A stretch of 64,000 nucleotides of DNA from Neodontobutis hainanensis (Eukaryota > Chordata > Actinopteri > Gobiiformes > Odontobutidae): contig JALDNG010000456.1 of NCBI GenBank assembly GCA_024349245.1, forward strand, positions 69,501-133,500, in the 5' to 3' direction. The notes under the pieces were generated by a model that saw nothing but the letters and a program-made list of their open reading frames with translations, was not told the origin of the DNA and made no database searches. The position numbers and the translations under genes are program-made. This document shows positions 13,021 to 23,159 of the stretch, piece by piece (position 1 is the stretch's first letter; every line of letters starts with the position of its first letter).

Positions 13021-13675
13021 TGATAACAATGTCAAATATACAAAGTGAAGTGTTGGACATATTTATTGTAGACGACAGGAACTGTAAACTCAAAAATCTC
13101 TTTACATTTTAACCTGAAGTTATTATACATCTGTAAAGAACAAGAACTTGACATTCCACTTCCTGTTTCCACATTTCATCAGCTCTTATCCTCAGCTGCC
13201 GACTCTGACCTGACAACTTTTATTTGTTAAATGTGTGACTTAAACAATTGGGTACAATAAAATGTAATTATAAAAGATTATATAAGGCTTAAGAATCTTG
13301 TAAATAAACACATGCATTGTGTTGGTGTCATAGAAAACAAAGCAAGCAGTGCCTAAAACCAAACTAAATCAGTAGAAAACAAGTTTTTTTTTTGTACATG
13401 TGCATGGTACTAGGCTAGTTCTGAATACAGGGTGAGTGGAAGTGACTAGGTCACATGACCTGAAAGCTATTGAAAAATCCATATTTTTATTTTTTACATA
13501 CAAAATATAAAATAAAATAAAAATAAGTGGAAAAAGAGATTTGGAGAAAATCCATTTGTTTATCTTGAAGCTATTGAATCCACTTGTGCTGTAATGTCCC
13601 GCTGTAAAAGTCTGGTCTGTTCAGAACAGAGTCCCTCTGAGGCTGGACATCAGCTCAGACACTGAGCTTTACATT

Positions 13676-14160
13676 TATTTTAAATGACGTGAACAACGTT
13701 GATTCAACATGATTTTAGCATACATACCAGACGTAGATGGGACAACAACCAGAGACGAACAAGCTAGGCAGTCGTAAACCTTGCATTTCTCTGTCTGCAC
13801 ATCATGCACTTCTGAAGGGTGCTTAGACAGACTGCTTGTGTTTCCGTCCTTACTCGCAAACATTTTGTTGCACTTATGACATCAATCGTTGTCTGCATCA
13901 ACTCTTTTTGCTCTCTCCGCCATCGTCACTCTTTGTATTAAGTGTGAGTTTTCGTTCTGTTGTGTGTGTGCTGCGCTTGTTCTTGTGGTGTGTATGTGAG
14001 AGAGACAGCCTCCTCCGCACATGACAGATCTCACAGACAAGCGTCGAATATGATCGCACATCAGAAGTGTTTGGTGAGATAAAATGTGCACAATAACATT
14101 AAGCAAAAATTCATAGTACATTCATTTTTTCCTCCACTACCGATACTGATACTAGCCCCG
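13676..14160 (-). pseudogene. hAT-type BED zinc-finger fragment
   Basis: Minus-strand coding remnant. It reads MAERAKRVDADND, an in-frame TGA at 13,882-13,884, then CHKCNKMF, ASKDGNTSSLSKH and SEVHD. The C-x2-C ... H-x4-H spacing with NTSSLSKH is the BED zinc finger that starts hAT transposases and ZBED proteins. The catalytic domain is absent. The block is absent from units 2 and 3 at the corresponding place, so it inserted in, or was retained only by, unit 1. The in-frame stop marks it as dead. Confidence 0.5.
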
Positions 14161-14164
14161 ATTT

Positions 14165-14258
14165 AGCCCCAGGGCCACGTCAGCTCATTGCACGCCCATC
14201 CAAGACCCTGGAGCTGAGAGGCATAATGTACACCTATAAAAACTTCAGGATGCAGAGT
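14165..14258 (+). mobile_element. ERV LTR fragment at 3' end of zinc-finger array 1
   Basis: Matches the promoter-proximal part of the LTR at 33,356-33,769, including the GTCCATCCAAGACCCTGGAG segment (as GCCCATCC... here) and a TATAAAAACTTCA box at about 14,236. It lies immediately past the stop codon of the minus-strand zinc-finger array and points at it. Longer versions sit at the same place in units 2 and 3. Confidence 0.65.
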
Positions 14259-14259
14259 C

Positions 14260-15373
14260 TCATTGTCGTCCAAATTTCCCCTTTTCTACCGCATTGTGTT
14301 GCTTTAGGTGTCGAGAAGACGTTCGTTTAGAGTAAAATATCTCTCCACACAGCTCACATGGTATCACTAACTCTCGAGTGTGTTCAGAGTAATGTGTCCT
14401 AAAAGAACTTGAACATCTAAATGTCTTTCCACAATGGTCACAATAGTACGGCCTGTGTCCAGTGTGGATGAGCTGGTGTTGTTTTAAAGTACTTGAATGT
14501 GAAAATGTCTTCCCACACTGGTCACAGCTGTAAGGCTTCTCTCCAGTGTGGATGACCTGGTGCTGTTTTAAATTACCTGCCTGTGAAAATGTCTTCCCAC
14601 ACTGGTCACAGCTGTAAGGCTTCTCTCCAGTGTGGATGACCTGGTGCCGTTTTAAATTACCTGCCTGTGAAAATGTTTTCCCACACAGGTCACAGCTGTA
14701 AGGCTTCTCTCCAGTGTGGATGCGCTGGTGTAGTTTTAAAGTTCTTGCATCTGAAAATGTCTGCCCACACAGGTCACAGCTGTAGGGCTTCTCTCCAGAG
14801 TGGATGCGGTGGTGTAGTTTTAAAGTACCTGCCTGTGAAAATGTCTTCCCACACAGGTCACAGCTGTAAGGCTTCTCTCCAGTGTGGATGAGCTGGTGTT
14901 TTTTTAAAGTACCTGCATGTGAAAATGTCTTCCCACACTGGTCACAGCTGTAAGGCTTCTCTCCAGTGTGGATGACCTGGTGCCGTTTTAAATTACTTGC
15001 ATCTGAAAGATCTTCCCACACAGGTCACAGCTGTAAGGCTTCTCTCAGTGTGGATGCGGTGGTGTAGTTTTAAAGTACTTGCATCTGAGAATGTCTTCCC
15101 ACACAGGTCACAGCTGTAGGGCTTCTCTCCAGTGTGGATGTGGTGGTGTAGTTTTAAAGTACTTGCATGTGAAAATGTCTTCCCACACAGGTCACAGCTG
15201 TAGGGCTTCTCTCCAGTGTGGATGCGCTGGTGTCTTTTTAAATTACCTGCATCTGAAAATGTCTTTCCGCACTGGTCACAGCTGTAAGGCTTCTCTCCAG
15301 TGTGGATGAACTGGTGTCTTTTGAGATTCTGCATAGTGGTAAACTTGTTCCCACACTGGTCGCACGTGTGCAT
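14260..15373 (-). pseudogene. C2H2 zinc-finger array 1 (13 fingers, frameshifted)
   Basis: Thirteen tandem C2H2 fingers at 84-bp spacing joined by TGEKPYSCD linkers, the layout of nuclear DNA-binding zinc-finger proteins. The frame starts at ATG 15,373 (MHTCDQCGNKFTT) and ends at TGA next to 14,260, the last two fingers being the diverged YYCDHCGKTF and IPCELCGEIF types also found in arrays 2 and 3. The frame is broken twice within finger 5: one C is missing in the linker near 15,043 and one base in the finger near 15,010. Contact residues vary little (Q, H, D at -1; N, T, S at 3; Q, R, L, K at 6). An upstream exon ending in FYN precedes the array in another frame, so the true start may be spliced. 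It is a pseudogene, or a gene with two assembly errors. Confidence 0.8.
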
Positions 15374-15439
15374 TATAGAAGCAGTTGCTGTAGTTAGCTT
15401 CTTTATTTAATGAGAGTTTGCTTCTGACCAAGGATCCCT

Positions 15440-15972
15440 TGTTTCTCTGTGAGACAGAAATATAAAAGTGAGAAAAAGATCACCTTAACACAAGTTCTCA
15501 ACATCTCACCAACCCAAGTTGGAAAAAAAAAAGGCTCTTGGGATAAGAGAAGAAACATCTTCACGTTAAAAACCTCCTCCAGATTCCTTTGTTTTAACCT
15601 TGCAGAACCATCACAGACATGTTAAAAATACCCCTTTATTTAGCAACATGCTGAGTATAATGTACATAAAAGTTACTAAAATGTAATAAGATTATTATAC
15701 CCCCACCCTCCTCTGTCTGCGTGTCGTGTCTTGGATGAATAAAAAAATAAAAAAATGCAACCTTCATTAAAAAAAAATTATATTTGGGTTAGTTAATTGC
15801 ATGTCGGGCCACTAAAGAATACCTGTCTGAAAGCGTACAAGACATTTTCATTTCTGCAAGCCCAGGATGTACTGGTTTGTTATGGTGAAGACGTAGATGA
15901 GTCCCACGGTAAGGTTCTTAATTTACTGGTCTTTGTTCCCAATCTCTTATGGTCTATGACCAAAAAGACATC
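15440..15972. other. Spacer between zinc-finger array and membrane-protein exon
   Basis: On the minus strand a splice acceptor (TCTCACAG followed by AGAAACAAGG) lies near 15,450, just upstream of the array, and is conserved in units 2 and 3. The rest is AT-rich, with an A-rich run near 15,525 where unit 3 carries its 7.3-kb insertion. No gene is seen. Confidence 0.45.
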
Positions 15973-16183
15973 TTAAATACAAAAGACAAAAACAATAAGC
16001 ACTCCTTTAGAGACAGTCACCAGGACAAGCCCAGAGAACAGCAGCTGCTCCTCCACATTAAGAGGAGCTGACAGAGGCTCATTGGTTCTGGAAGCCTTTT
16101 GGAGACTTTCTACAAACATGTCCCACCGAGAGAAGGTCTTGTAAATAAGTCTGAAAAGACTAGACGGGCCGTGCTCACTCATC
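15973..16183 (-). pseudogene. Single-pass membrane-protein exon, unit 1 (truncated)
   Basis: Homologous to the intact 128-residue frame at 32,345-32,731. From ATG near 16,183 it reads MSEHGPSSLFRLIYKTF and continues into a hydrophobic segment (LLFSGLVLVTVSKGVLIVFV), then stops after FCI because the AAAA run of unit 2 is AAA here. The C-terminal soluble part is thus lost. An acceptor-like TTTTCACAG lies just upstream of the ATG. The family is not recognised. Confidence 0.45.
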
Positions 16184-16384
16184 TGGACTAAGAACACTGT
16201 GAAAAGTGAAACAAAATGAAAACAGAGCAAAAAGTCCAATGTAGACGGGGGTCTTGCTCGGTTCATTTGCCCAGTGTCACTCCCCTCGCTGTCTCCCCCT
16301 GTTTCCTGTCGACTACTGCCAAATAAAAAGGAAAGAGACGTCGAGGACAAATTCAACAAAGGATGACTTGTTTGTAGGACTAGA

Positions 16385-16389
16385 GTTAC
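16385..16389. other. Empty target site of the unit-2 LTR insertion
   Basis: Here GTTAC occurs once, between GACTAGA and AGCCCCAGAAC. In unit 2 the same site has GTTAC on both sides of a 5.56-kb insertion (33,351-33,355 and 38,914-38,918). It is the pre-insertion state. Confidence 0.7.
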
Positions 16390-16439
16390 AGCCCCAGAAC
16401 AACACTGATACATGGAGTTATAAATAATGTCTTTGTCGC

Positions 16440-16920
16440 CCTCTTCTGGTGAATATAGAGAAGTGTTTGAACCAAGTAGAGTACATTGTGTAAATACTCT
16501 GCCACTGAAAGATTTATATCATAAAACTGCACTAAACTTTAAGAACCCATTGTATTTGAATGTTGTCTTGTTGAAAGTGACCTGACCTATGATTAAAAAT
16601 ACATCAAAAAGGAGGTGGCATTAAACAGAGACCACAATAGAGTCATGTTTTACACTGCTTTATTTCTGCTTAATGTGCAAACTAACTCCAGCACACTAAC
16701 TATGTAATCTATTGGGTTTTATAAAAATCACTCGGTGCTCGATTTATTAGTCTGGCTATGTGGCTAAGCTAACTGTAACATACCAAACACATAGTTTGTA
16801 TAAATGAGCTCATAATTAACGATTTACAGCTTCGATCAAATGTTCACAAACATGTCTTGCAGCTTTAAAAACACTTGTTCTATTTTATTTATGCGTGTGC
16901 ATTTTGAATAACAATAATAT
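16440..16920. other. Unit spacer, non-coding
   Basis: AT-rich sequence shared with 38,970-39,290 and, from 62,064 onward, with unit 3. No gene is recognised. Confidence 0.4.
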
Positions 16921-17613
16921 CCTACTTTTCTCTGACCTGTTGAGTAAAGTCAGAAACATTAGGACACGTGGACAAAGTCCGAGCGGACAGTTTCAGACAA
17001 ACCCTGTCCGTTTTACAAAAGTGTCCGGACTGTTTTCGTAGAGGCTAAAACAATGGCGGACATTTTAAAAGTGGCCAAGCGCCTCGTGGTTGTGGCTTGA
17101 GCCTGTCGCCAGTTTATGAGCTCGCTGCTGTTTTTCAAAGCAGCTCAAACTCTGCAGATGTAGTCCTTTTGAACATGGATTACTCCAGAGACGTGTAACG
17201 CTAGTGAAGACGGGATTAGCTCCGACACTTTCTTCGTTGACTACATTTACACTTTTCTGCAGCAAAGCCTCTAAAACACGAGCCTTTTAAAATGTGGTCA
17301 CACTCACAAACAGACAAAGACACGGACAAACCTGGATTGTTGCAGGCGTCGTCCCAGACGAGACTGAGACTCTGCAGCGGGAGGCGGACAAAGACGTCTG
17401 CTGTGAGCGCAGTGTCCACACAGAGACACAGAGACTGTAGACGATCCGGTTTGGAGTCACAATCACGACAATAGTCGACACGAGACAATGATTTCAATTC
17501 CCTTGAGCAGATGTGAACTCTCCACGCGCACATTATCGGTTCTAGAAAGACTTTTGGCGGATTGGGGGCGGGAACTACCGGTGGCACTGAGCCTCCTGTG
17601 ATTGGTCACTTTT
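16921..17613. promoter_or_regulatory. Conserved GC-richer promoter-like block, unit 1
   Basis: This 0.7-kb block is present in all three units (39,300-40,087 and 62,330-63,117), and is richer in CpG than its surroundings. It ends with an inverted CCAAT box (GATTGGTCA, 17,600-17,608). In units 2 and 3 this box is followed by a GC box (CCGCCCCCT) and exon 1 of the integrase-core gene; unit 1 has lost both. On the minus strand, open frames of 66 and 123 residues cross the block, the former also kept in the other units. They show no recognised domain and may be incidental, or parts of a divergent transcript. Confidence 0.45.
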
Positions 17614-17626
17614 ACAGGTCACTTTT
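17604..17626. other. Deletion junction with 10-bp duplication
   Basis: GGTCACTTTT occurs twice, at 17,604-17,613 and 17,617-17,626, at the point where about 1.2 kb (unit 2: about 39,977-41,162) is missing. In units 2 and 3 this decamer occurs once at this place. Confidence 0.7.
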
Positions 17627-17630
17627 TTGG

Positions 17631-18540
17631 TGCAGTGGATGGGTACTCAAGGAAGGTAAACTTAAAAATATCTTGCCCTCCATAAAAGAGTGCTGGATAG
17701 TCTTGGAGCATTCAGCTAATGTCTGTAATGTGATCTCAGGACAGTGGACATATTGTCATACAGGTGACGTGTTTGGAAGGAGCAAACAACAATCGTGCTT
17801 CAACTGCATTTGCTGCCTTCAGAAAAGCCACTGAGCAACATGGTATACCCTCAAGGTAAGTCTCAAACCTTTCTTTAAAGAGTCAACATGTGTGTACAGG
17901 CCTTTGTAGAAGGTTGTAAAGACCTTTGAGAACAGAAGCAAATAAAACTCCAAACCAGATGTGGTTCTTAGGAATGATGTCAAATCCAACAAAGCAGCCA
18001 GAGAACCTTCAGGTAAAACAAGTACATGTTTATGCTCTAAATATTGACACCAGAGCAGTTCTAGTGTCCTCTGTTTTTAATTGTCAGGATATTCATGAGC
18101 CAGACATCGACTGGAGGTTACTGTTGAATACAGACGATGGAGGAATAATTGTGGTCCTGGAATTTGATCTTCCCCTGACTGAAGAGCAGCATGCTGGACT
18201 AGAGCTATTGTTGGCTCCAAATTTAAGAGCCACAAACACCCGGGACCTTTACCTAATGTGTAGAGAATATGGAAATGAGGTCTTGTCTGGTTCCATTGGA
18301 ATTAAACTATTACAAAAGTTTTATTTATTTTTATTAAAGCAAACAAGAAAACATTTACAACTTGTCTTTTACAGATTCTTTTATCGACGTGTACAGCTGT
18401 CCATCCCAAACAGAGAAACTTGGATCATCTCCTGCATTTGTCTTTTGAACAGAACAGCCCAAACTCCAAATAATACAGTTAACTGTGAGGAAATGATTAG
18501 AAACAATGAGACGTTCATCTTTGAGGTTAATGTGATCTGA
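17631..18540 (+). pseudogene. Integrase-core gene, unit 1 (5' half deleted)
   Basis: Remains of a metazoan integrase-core (rve/DDE-fold) gene. Exon remnants: 17,631-17,655 (AVDGYSRK, ending at a GT donor), 17,764-17,855 (CAG acceptor; VTCLEGANNN to QHGIPS, then GTAAGT), 17,900-18,012 (LRTEANKTPNQMWF, then GTAAAA) and 18,088-18,540 (DIHEPDIDWRLLL onward). A 75-bp intron (18,013-18,087) is in phase and also open for reading. The promoter, exon 1, helix-turn-helix and first catalytic Asp are deleted. Relative to unit 2 a 4-bp deletion near 17,925 shifts the LRTEANK exon. The exon that should carry the second Asp and Glu is missing, as in unit 2. It is clearly inactive. The C-terminal exon, by contrast, keeps a better frame than in unit 2. 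Confidence 0.75.
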
Positions 18541-18849
18541 AAACTAGTTTAAATGAAAGAGAAACAGTAATCTTAATGTTTAACTCTATTGAATCTTTGT
18601 TGAGATTGTTAATGTTTCTAGTGACGACTAAAGTCAAATCCCTTGGACTGCCTGTGTGAGGTTCTCAAAATCAGTGCAAGTGTTTAAGTGCATTATGGGT
18701 AATGTAATGGCAGTAGAGCATCGACGATTGGAAAACAGAGTGTGTTGTTCATATCGTGAGTCGCAGTCATGGTCAAAGTTTACTGTTATTTAGTCTCTTT
18801 TCGTTCCGTCTCTACCAATGGAACATGTGTCTGGCCTGAAATCCATCGA

Positions 18850-20490
18850 GAAAAGCATTGGATCAAGCTCTTCCTCCTTCCTCATCTTCGGTCCCTGTAA
18901 AAAGAATCAACTTTCAACTACAGTGCTGGCAAAAGAATGATGCCACATCTTTACGGTTTCTGCATTTGACACGATTAATACGTCAAAGAAAAGGAGCAGA
19001 AGACAAAGATACAAACCTTGGTCTTCCAGCTTCTGCAAGAAGTCCTGCAGAAAGTTTATTATTTAGTATTCCTTCTGCCGTCTCATTGAGCCCTCCTCGC
19101 TGAAGTGAGGACAGAGAGCTTGAAAAATAAAGTCTGAATCCACCTTAAATCAGGATTCAATCAAATATTAAAGAATAAAGTTAAATGAACACAAACATGC
19201 TTTACATTTTACAGTGAACATGTGACGTAGCTCTTTTAGGTCTCCAGGAACAAAACGCTGCTGGAACAGCTGATGGTGTTGTGCCAGTTCTTTGTCAAAT
19301 CCATAAATGTCTGGTCCTTGGTGGATCTGATTAAGGATGGAATCAGCCTCACAAGTGAACGCAAAGTGAAGGCACTAACACAGAATATGAAAAGGCTTCA
19401 TTAGTTAGTCTTTTAAATGTTGATGAAAAAGGATTGAGGTTACCTGTTAGCACAAGTTATTTCATAAATAAAGGCACAGACTTGAATTTGTTTTCCTGAT
19501 AATCTGTGATACTATATTTGGGGTTTTGTTTTTCTCTGCATCTCCTTCAAATAAATGTGACTGAATGCCACGCTTCATTTCTGTAAGGAGGAAAAGACAT
19601 TGTGCTAAAGAGGATTTCATTATTTGTTACGTCCTCGATGAGGAATACAAACCTGTGAGGAATTCTTTACCAAGCCTTTTCTCCAATAAAAGAGAGTGGA
19701 AGGGGTTCTTTGGAGAGGCTTGCTTCTGTCTGGACCACTGCTTAAGACCCTCTGATAAAGCTCCTCTCTCGTCACATTTATATGAAATGTTTTGGATTTG
19801 TCGGCCTTTTCTCCAAGAGACTTTAGGATGTCTGAGAAACTAACAAATGACAACAATATAATCTTTAAAAGACAAAGTCACACAAAGAGAAGAGCTGCTC
19901 TGGGGCTGATTCCAGTCTGATGCTGTTGATGTGGACAGATGCATATAAAGATCAAATTCATTTTTTTAAGGACATGGTCAAAGGAAGGTCATGTGAAAGA
20001 CAAATCTAATTCTATATTGAATGAAATGTAGTCAGTCCCTCTCCTCTCCCACATATGCTGCATGGATATGAATGTAATCTTTTCACATAATGGGCCAGAC
20101 ACCCATTAAAGACACAGTTTCAAGCAAACACAAAGAGATCATCAGAAGAACCCCAATAACAACTTGACTAAGCAGTAAACATCAAGGTAGTTTGATCTTG
20201 TTTGTGTAAGATGTGACAGTGCATGTTTCTTTTGTTGAAATCCATACATCTACTCTAAAGATGAACCAAACAACACTCTACATTTACACTGTAAATACTA
20301 ATGTCCAGAAGAAATGGAATGGTTAATGTCTGTGATTATCTTACATTGATCTCAGAGTCCACTGGATAACTGCACATTGATAAAGCCCGCTCAGATTCTT
20401 ACATTGACAGCTGAGTCATTTGATGAAGGAAGATGTGTTGGATAACTTCTTCTTTATCATCCTCCAAGTCCAGTATTTCATGGTAGGTCT
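18850..20490 (-). pseudogene. HECT-type E3 ligase-like pseudogene, unit 1
   Basis: Four exon-like blocks on the minus strand, each with splice signals. Block 1 (20,403-20,490) encodes YHEILDLEDDKEEVIQHIF. Block 2 (19,653-19,839) encodes FSDILKSLGEKADKSKTFHI, then NVTREELYQRVLS, and ends in KEFLTG. Block 3 (19,213-19,374) includes SILNQIHQGPDIYGFDKEL and QQRFVPGDLKELR. Block 4 (19,017-19,099) encodes GLNETAEGILNNKLSAGLL. Block 2 matches the start of the HECT catalytic domain of G2E3-like ligases (VNVTRDDL ... LRKEFLTEM). A frame break lies inside block 2. The HECT active-site Cys region was not found. Family assignment is good for block 2 and inferred by order for the rest. It runs head-on towards the integrase-core gene. 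Confidence 0.5.
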
Positions 20491-20499
20491 CTAAAACAA

Positions 20500-21650
20500 G
20501 GGCAAACAGAAGAGGTTTGTGAACAGTTACAGGCAGTTAGCAGACAAGCATCTTTGTATTTGTTTTCAGATTCTGTCTGTGTTTCAAATGTGCAACATTC
20601 ACATCATCAACTTAATCTTTCATTCGTTTTGAAAACTTGAATATTGACTCTTAATTCATTATTTTGGGTAAAACCTTTTTCCATCAGGGTTCAGTAGATT
20701 TAGTAGAAAGTAGAAGTGGAATGTAGAGACCAAATTACACAGGACTTGTGGATCTACAATTCTTGCAGAAAGTTAGGGATATTGAATTTTGTGATAAAAT
20801 GTCTGAATGCTTCTAAAAGCACTATAACTTTGTGAACATCATTTGACAATCTCTAAACTTTTGAACGCACATGTCCAACTGTTCAGTCTTTCAGTGCGTG
20901 CACAGTGAAAGAGGATGTAGCTTACTTCATATTGCTGCTGAGAGGTTAAGATGGGTCCTATACATATATTTGTGACACACTATTGAGGTTCGTATTGTAA
21001 ACAGAGACACTTGATCCAGAATGCTTTACTGTGATTTATTTAAAGTACACTCAGGTATCACAGCGAATACTGATGGAAAAGTACAACCGTATGGATAAAT
21101 GAAAAATCAAACAAACAGAGGTCAACTAAAATGATGTTTGCCCGACCTATCCTCTGTCCACCACTGCTTCATTTTGACATTGTCATAAATATAGTTTTAT
21201 GGTCATTTCTGTTTCCAGCCTTTAATGTGTCACTATTAAAAATAAAATAAAAAATTCTGTAAAAAGTCAGAGACAGTTTAATGTGGTGGAGTTGCCTTTT
21301 CAAAGAGAACTAATGGATAAAAGTATTTTTCTTGAAGTTTATGGTAAAGAACAAACTCATAATGTCTAAGGCCACAGACCTCACAAGTGAACAATACCAA
21401 AGGCTCTAATGTCTCTAAGAGCAAACACTGAAATGTCATCTGGGTTTTCAAAACTGTGAAGAAGAATGTGTTATTATTTCAGAGGGAGACAGTAGCTACA
21501 TTTATGATGTATATTTATTCACTAAGATCATTTATTTATATTAGTTTGTGTAATGAACAAAATAGAACAGAACTTTACTTTGTTGTTTAACAAAGAGGAA
21601 TGTTTCCTGCAGCTCACCAGTGCATGAGACAGATCTGTGCACAAATATAG
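20500..21650. other. Unit spacer before the minisatellite
   Basis: Non-coding sequence nearly identical to 44,030-45,185. No gene, promoter or named repeat is recognised. Confidence 0.45.
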
Positions 21651-21652
21651 TC

Positions 21653-22562
21653 AGACCAGGACCAGACCAGACCAGGACTAGACCAGACCTAACCAGACCA
21701 GACCAGGACCAGACCAGACCTAACCAGACCAGGACCAGACCAGACCAGACCAGGACCAGACCAGGACCAGACCAGGACCAGACCAGACCAGACCAGGACC
21801 AGACCAGACCAGACCAGGACCAGACCAGGACCAGACCAGACCAGGACTAGACCAGACCAGGACTAGACTAGACCAGACCAAGACTAGACCAGACCAGGAC
21901 CAGACCAGACCTAACCAGACCAGACCAGACCTAACCAGACCAGACCTAACCAGACCAGACCAGACCAGCAGACCAGACCAGCAGAAGACCAGGACTAGAC
22001 CAGACCAGGACCAGACCAGACCAGACCAGGACCAGACCAGACCAGGACTAGACCAGACCTAACCAGACCAGGACTAGACCAGACCTAACCAGACCAGACC
22101 AGACCAGACCAGGACTAGACCAGACCAGACCAGACCTAACCAGACCAGACCAGGACTAGACCAGACCTAACCAGACCAGGACTAGACCAGACCAGACCAG
22201 AACTAGACCAGACCAGGACTGGACCAGACCTAACCAGACCAGGACTGGACCAGACCTAACCAGACCAGACCAGACCAGGACTAGACCAGACCTAACCAGA
22301 CCAGACCAGACCAGACCAGGACTAGACCAGACCAGACCTAGCAGACCAGACCAGACCAGGACTGGGCCAGACCTCCAGACCAGACCAGGACTAGACCAGA
22401 CAAGACCAGGACTAGACCAGACCAGACCAGGACTAGACCAGACCAGCAGCAGACCAGACCAGGACTCAGACCTAACCAGACCAGACCAGCCAGCAGCAGA
22501 CCAGACCAGACAGGACTAGACCAGACCAGCAGCAGACCTAACCAGACCAGACCAGGACCAGC
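21653..22562. repeat. ACCAG-derived minisatellite, unit 1 (0.9 kb)
   Basis: Built from the pentamer CCAGA with recurring variants: AGGACTAGACC, ACCTAACC and CAGCAGCAG. These combine into a loose 30-bp motif (GGACTAG-ACCAG-ACCTA-ACCAG-ACCAG). Flanks match those of the 5.56-kb array in unit 2, so this is the short allele of the same locus type. Immediately to the right lies CTGGTCTGGTCTG, the same pentamer inverted. Open frames here on either strand are artefacts. Confidence 0.95.
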
Positions 22563-22860
22563 TGAGTCCTGGTCTGGTCTGAACAGATGGAGCTGTGTAA
22601 AGTGTGAGTCTGTTGTTTATCTCTGGGACCTTTGTTAAGACACTGTCTACATTTGTTTTCTTTGTATCAGAAAGTTTCAAAATGATGTTCTGGACAAAGC
22701 TGTAGAAATATTAGAGTCTTTAAAGTTCAGTGTTTTACAGATAAATATTTATTAAGAAAAATGGAAAATGATGCAATGTGCAAATGCTCGGCCTTGTAAT
22801 AGTTTCCAGAGGATTTTATTCTGTTGTACATCAATGAAGCTGGGCTTTTTTCACTTGAGG
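22563..22860. repeat. Unit tail shared with unit 2
   Basis: About 300 bp nearly identical to 50,743-51,046, ending at TTTTTTCACTTGAGG, after which units 1 and 2 diverge. It defines the right end of the duplicated unit. Confidence 0.8.
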
Positions 22861-22884
22861 AATATCTCAAAAACTCCCTCCTGT

Positions 22885-23155
22885 TTCTCTTTAGCTGATG
22901 CTGAAATTCTCATTTATGCATTTGTCACATCCAGGCTGGACTATTACACAATCCTTCACGGCCTGTCCGTCCTGGGAGTGGATCCCTCCTTCTGTGGCTC
23001 TCCCTGAGGTTTCTCTTTTTTCCCGGCTGGGTTTTTTTTGGAGTTTTTCCTCACCCTGATGGAGGGTCTAAGGACAGGGGATGTTGTCTAGTGCAGTCTG
23101 TTAAGCCCTTTGAGGAGGCTCTTGTTGTGATATTGGACTGTACAAAAATGTGTGT
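22885..23155 (+). mobile_element. LINE (CR1/L2 group) 3' fragment
   Basis: A short plus-strand frame reads AEILIYAFVTSRLDYYTIL, the conserved C-terminal 'FVTSRLDYCN' motif of CR1/L2-type reverse transcriptases. It is followed by a common teleost LINE tail: CTCCCTGAGGTTTCTCTTTT, GAGTTTTTCCTCACC, AAGCCCTTTGAGG, GATATTGGACTGTACAAA. The element is 5'-truncated and rearranged. Confidence 0.6.
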
Positions 23156-23159
23156 AAAT

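Larger units (their letters stand above)
13035..22860. repeat. Segmental duplication unit 1
   Basis: This interval is repeated at about 25,155-51,046 and again from 51,375 to the window end. Shared order: a short block beginning AAGTGAAGTGTTGGACATAT, a minus-strand zinc-finger array, a membrane-protein exon, a promoter-like block, an integrase-core gene, a HECT-like pseudogene, an ACCAG minisatellite and a 300-bp tail. Over the integrase/HECT part, units 1 and 2 differ by only scattered substitutions and small indels by eye. Unit 1 lacks about 1.2 kb of the integrase gene and has its own hAT fragment at 13.7 kb. Confidence 0.9.

Noticed and set aside
14667..14891. Plus-strand frames of the type MSSHTGHSCKASLQCG across all zinc-finger arrays
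   Set aside because: Antisense shadows of the repeated finger linkers; they recur with the 84-bp period of the fingers.
17216..17587. 123-residue minus-strand frame suggested as leucine-rich or F-box protein
   Set aside because: A few Leu-spaced segments only; no F-box or regular repeat could be supported, and it needs a GTG start.
18858..19103. 81-residue plus-strand frame, identical at 42,395-42,640
   Set aside because: Conserved only because the region is duplicated; it overlaps the better supported minus-strand HECT-like block and shows no domain.
21620..21850. Open frames reading TRPDQD repeats, and their counterparts at 45,171-45,383, 49,829-50,044 and 50,673-50,864
   Set aside because: Artefacts of the pentamer minisatellite; they end wherever a CTAG or CTAA variant falls in phase.
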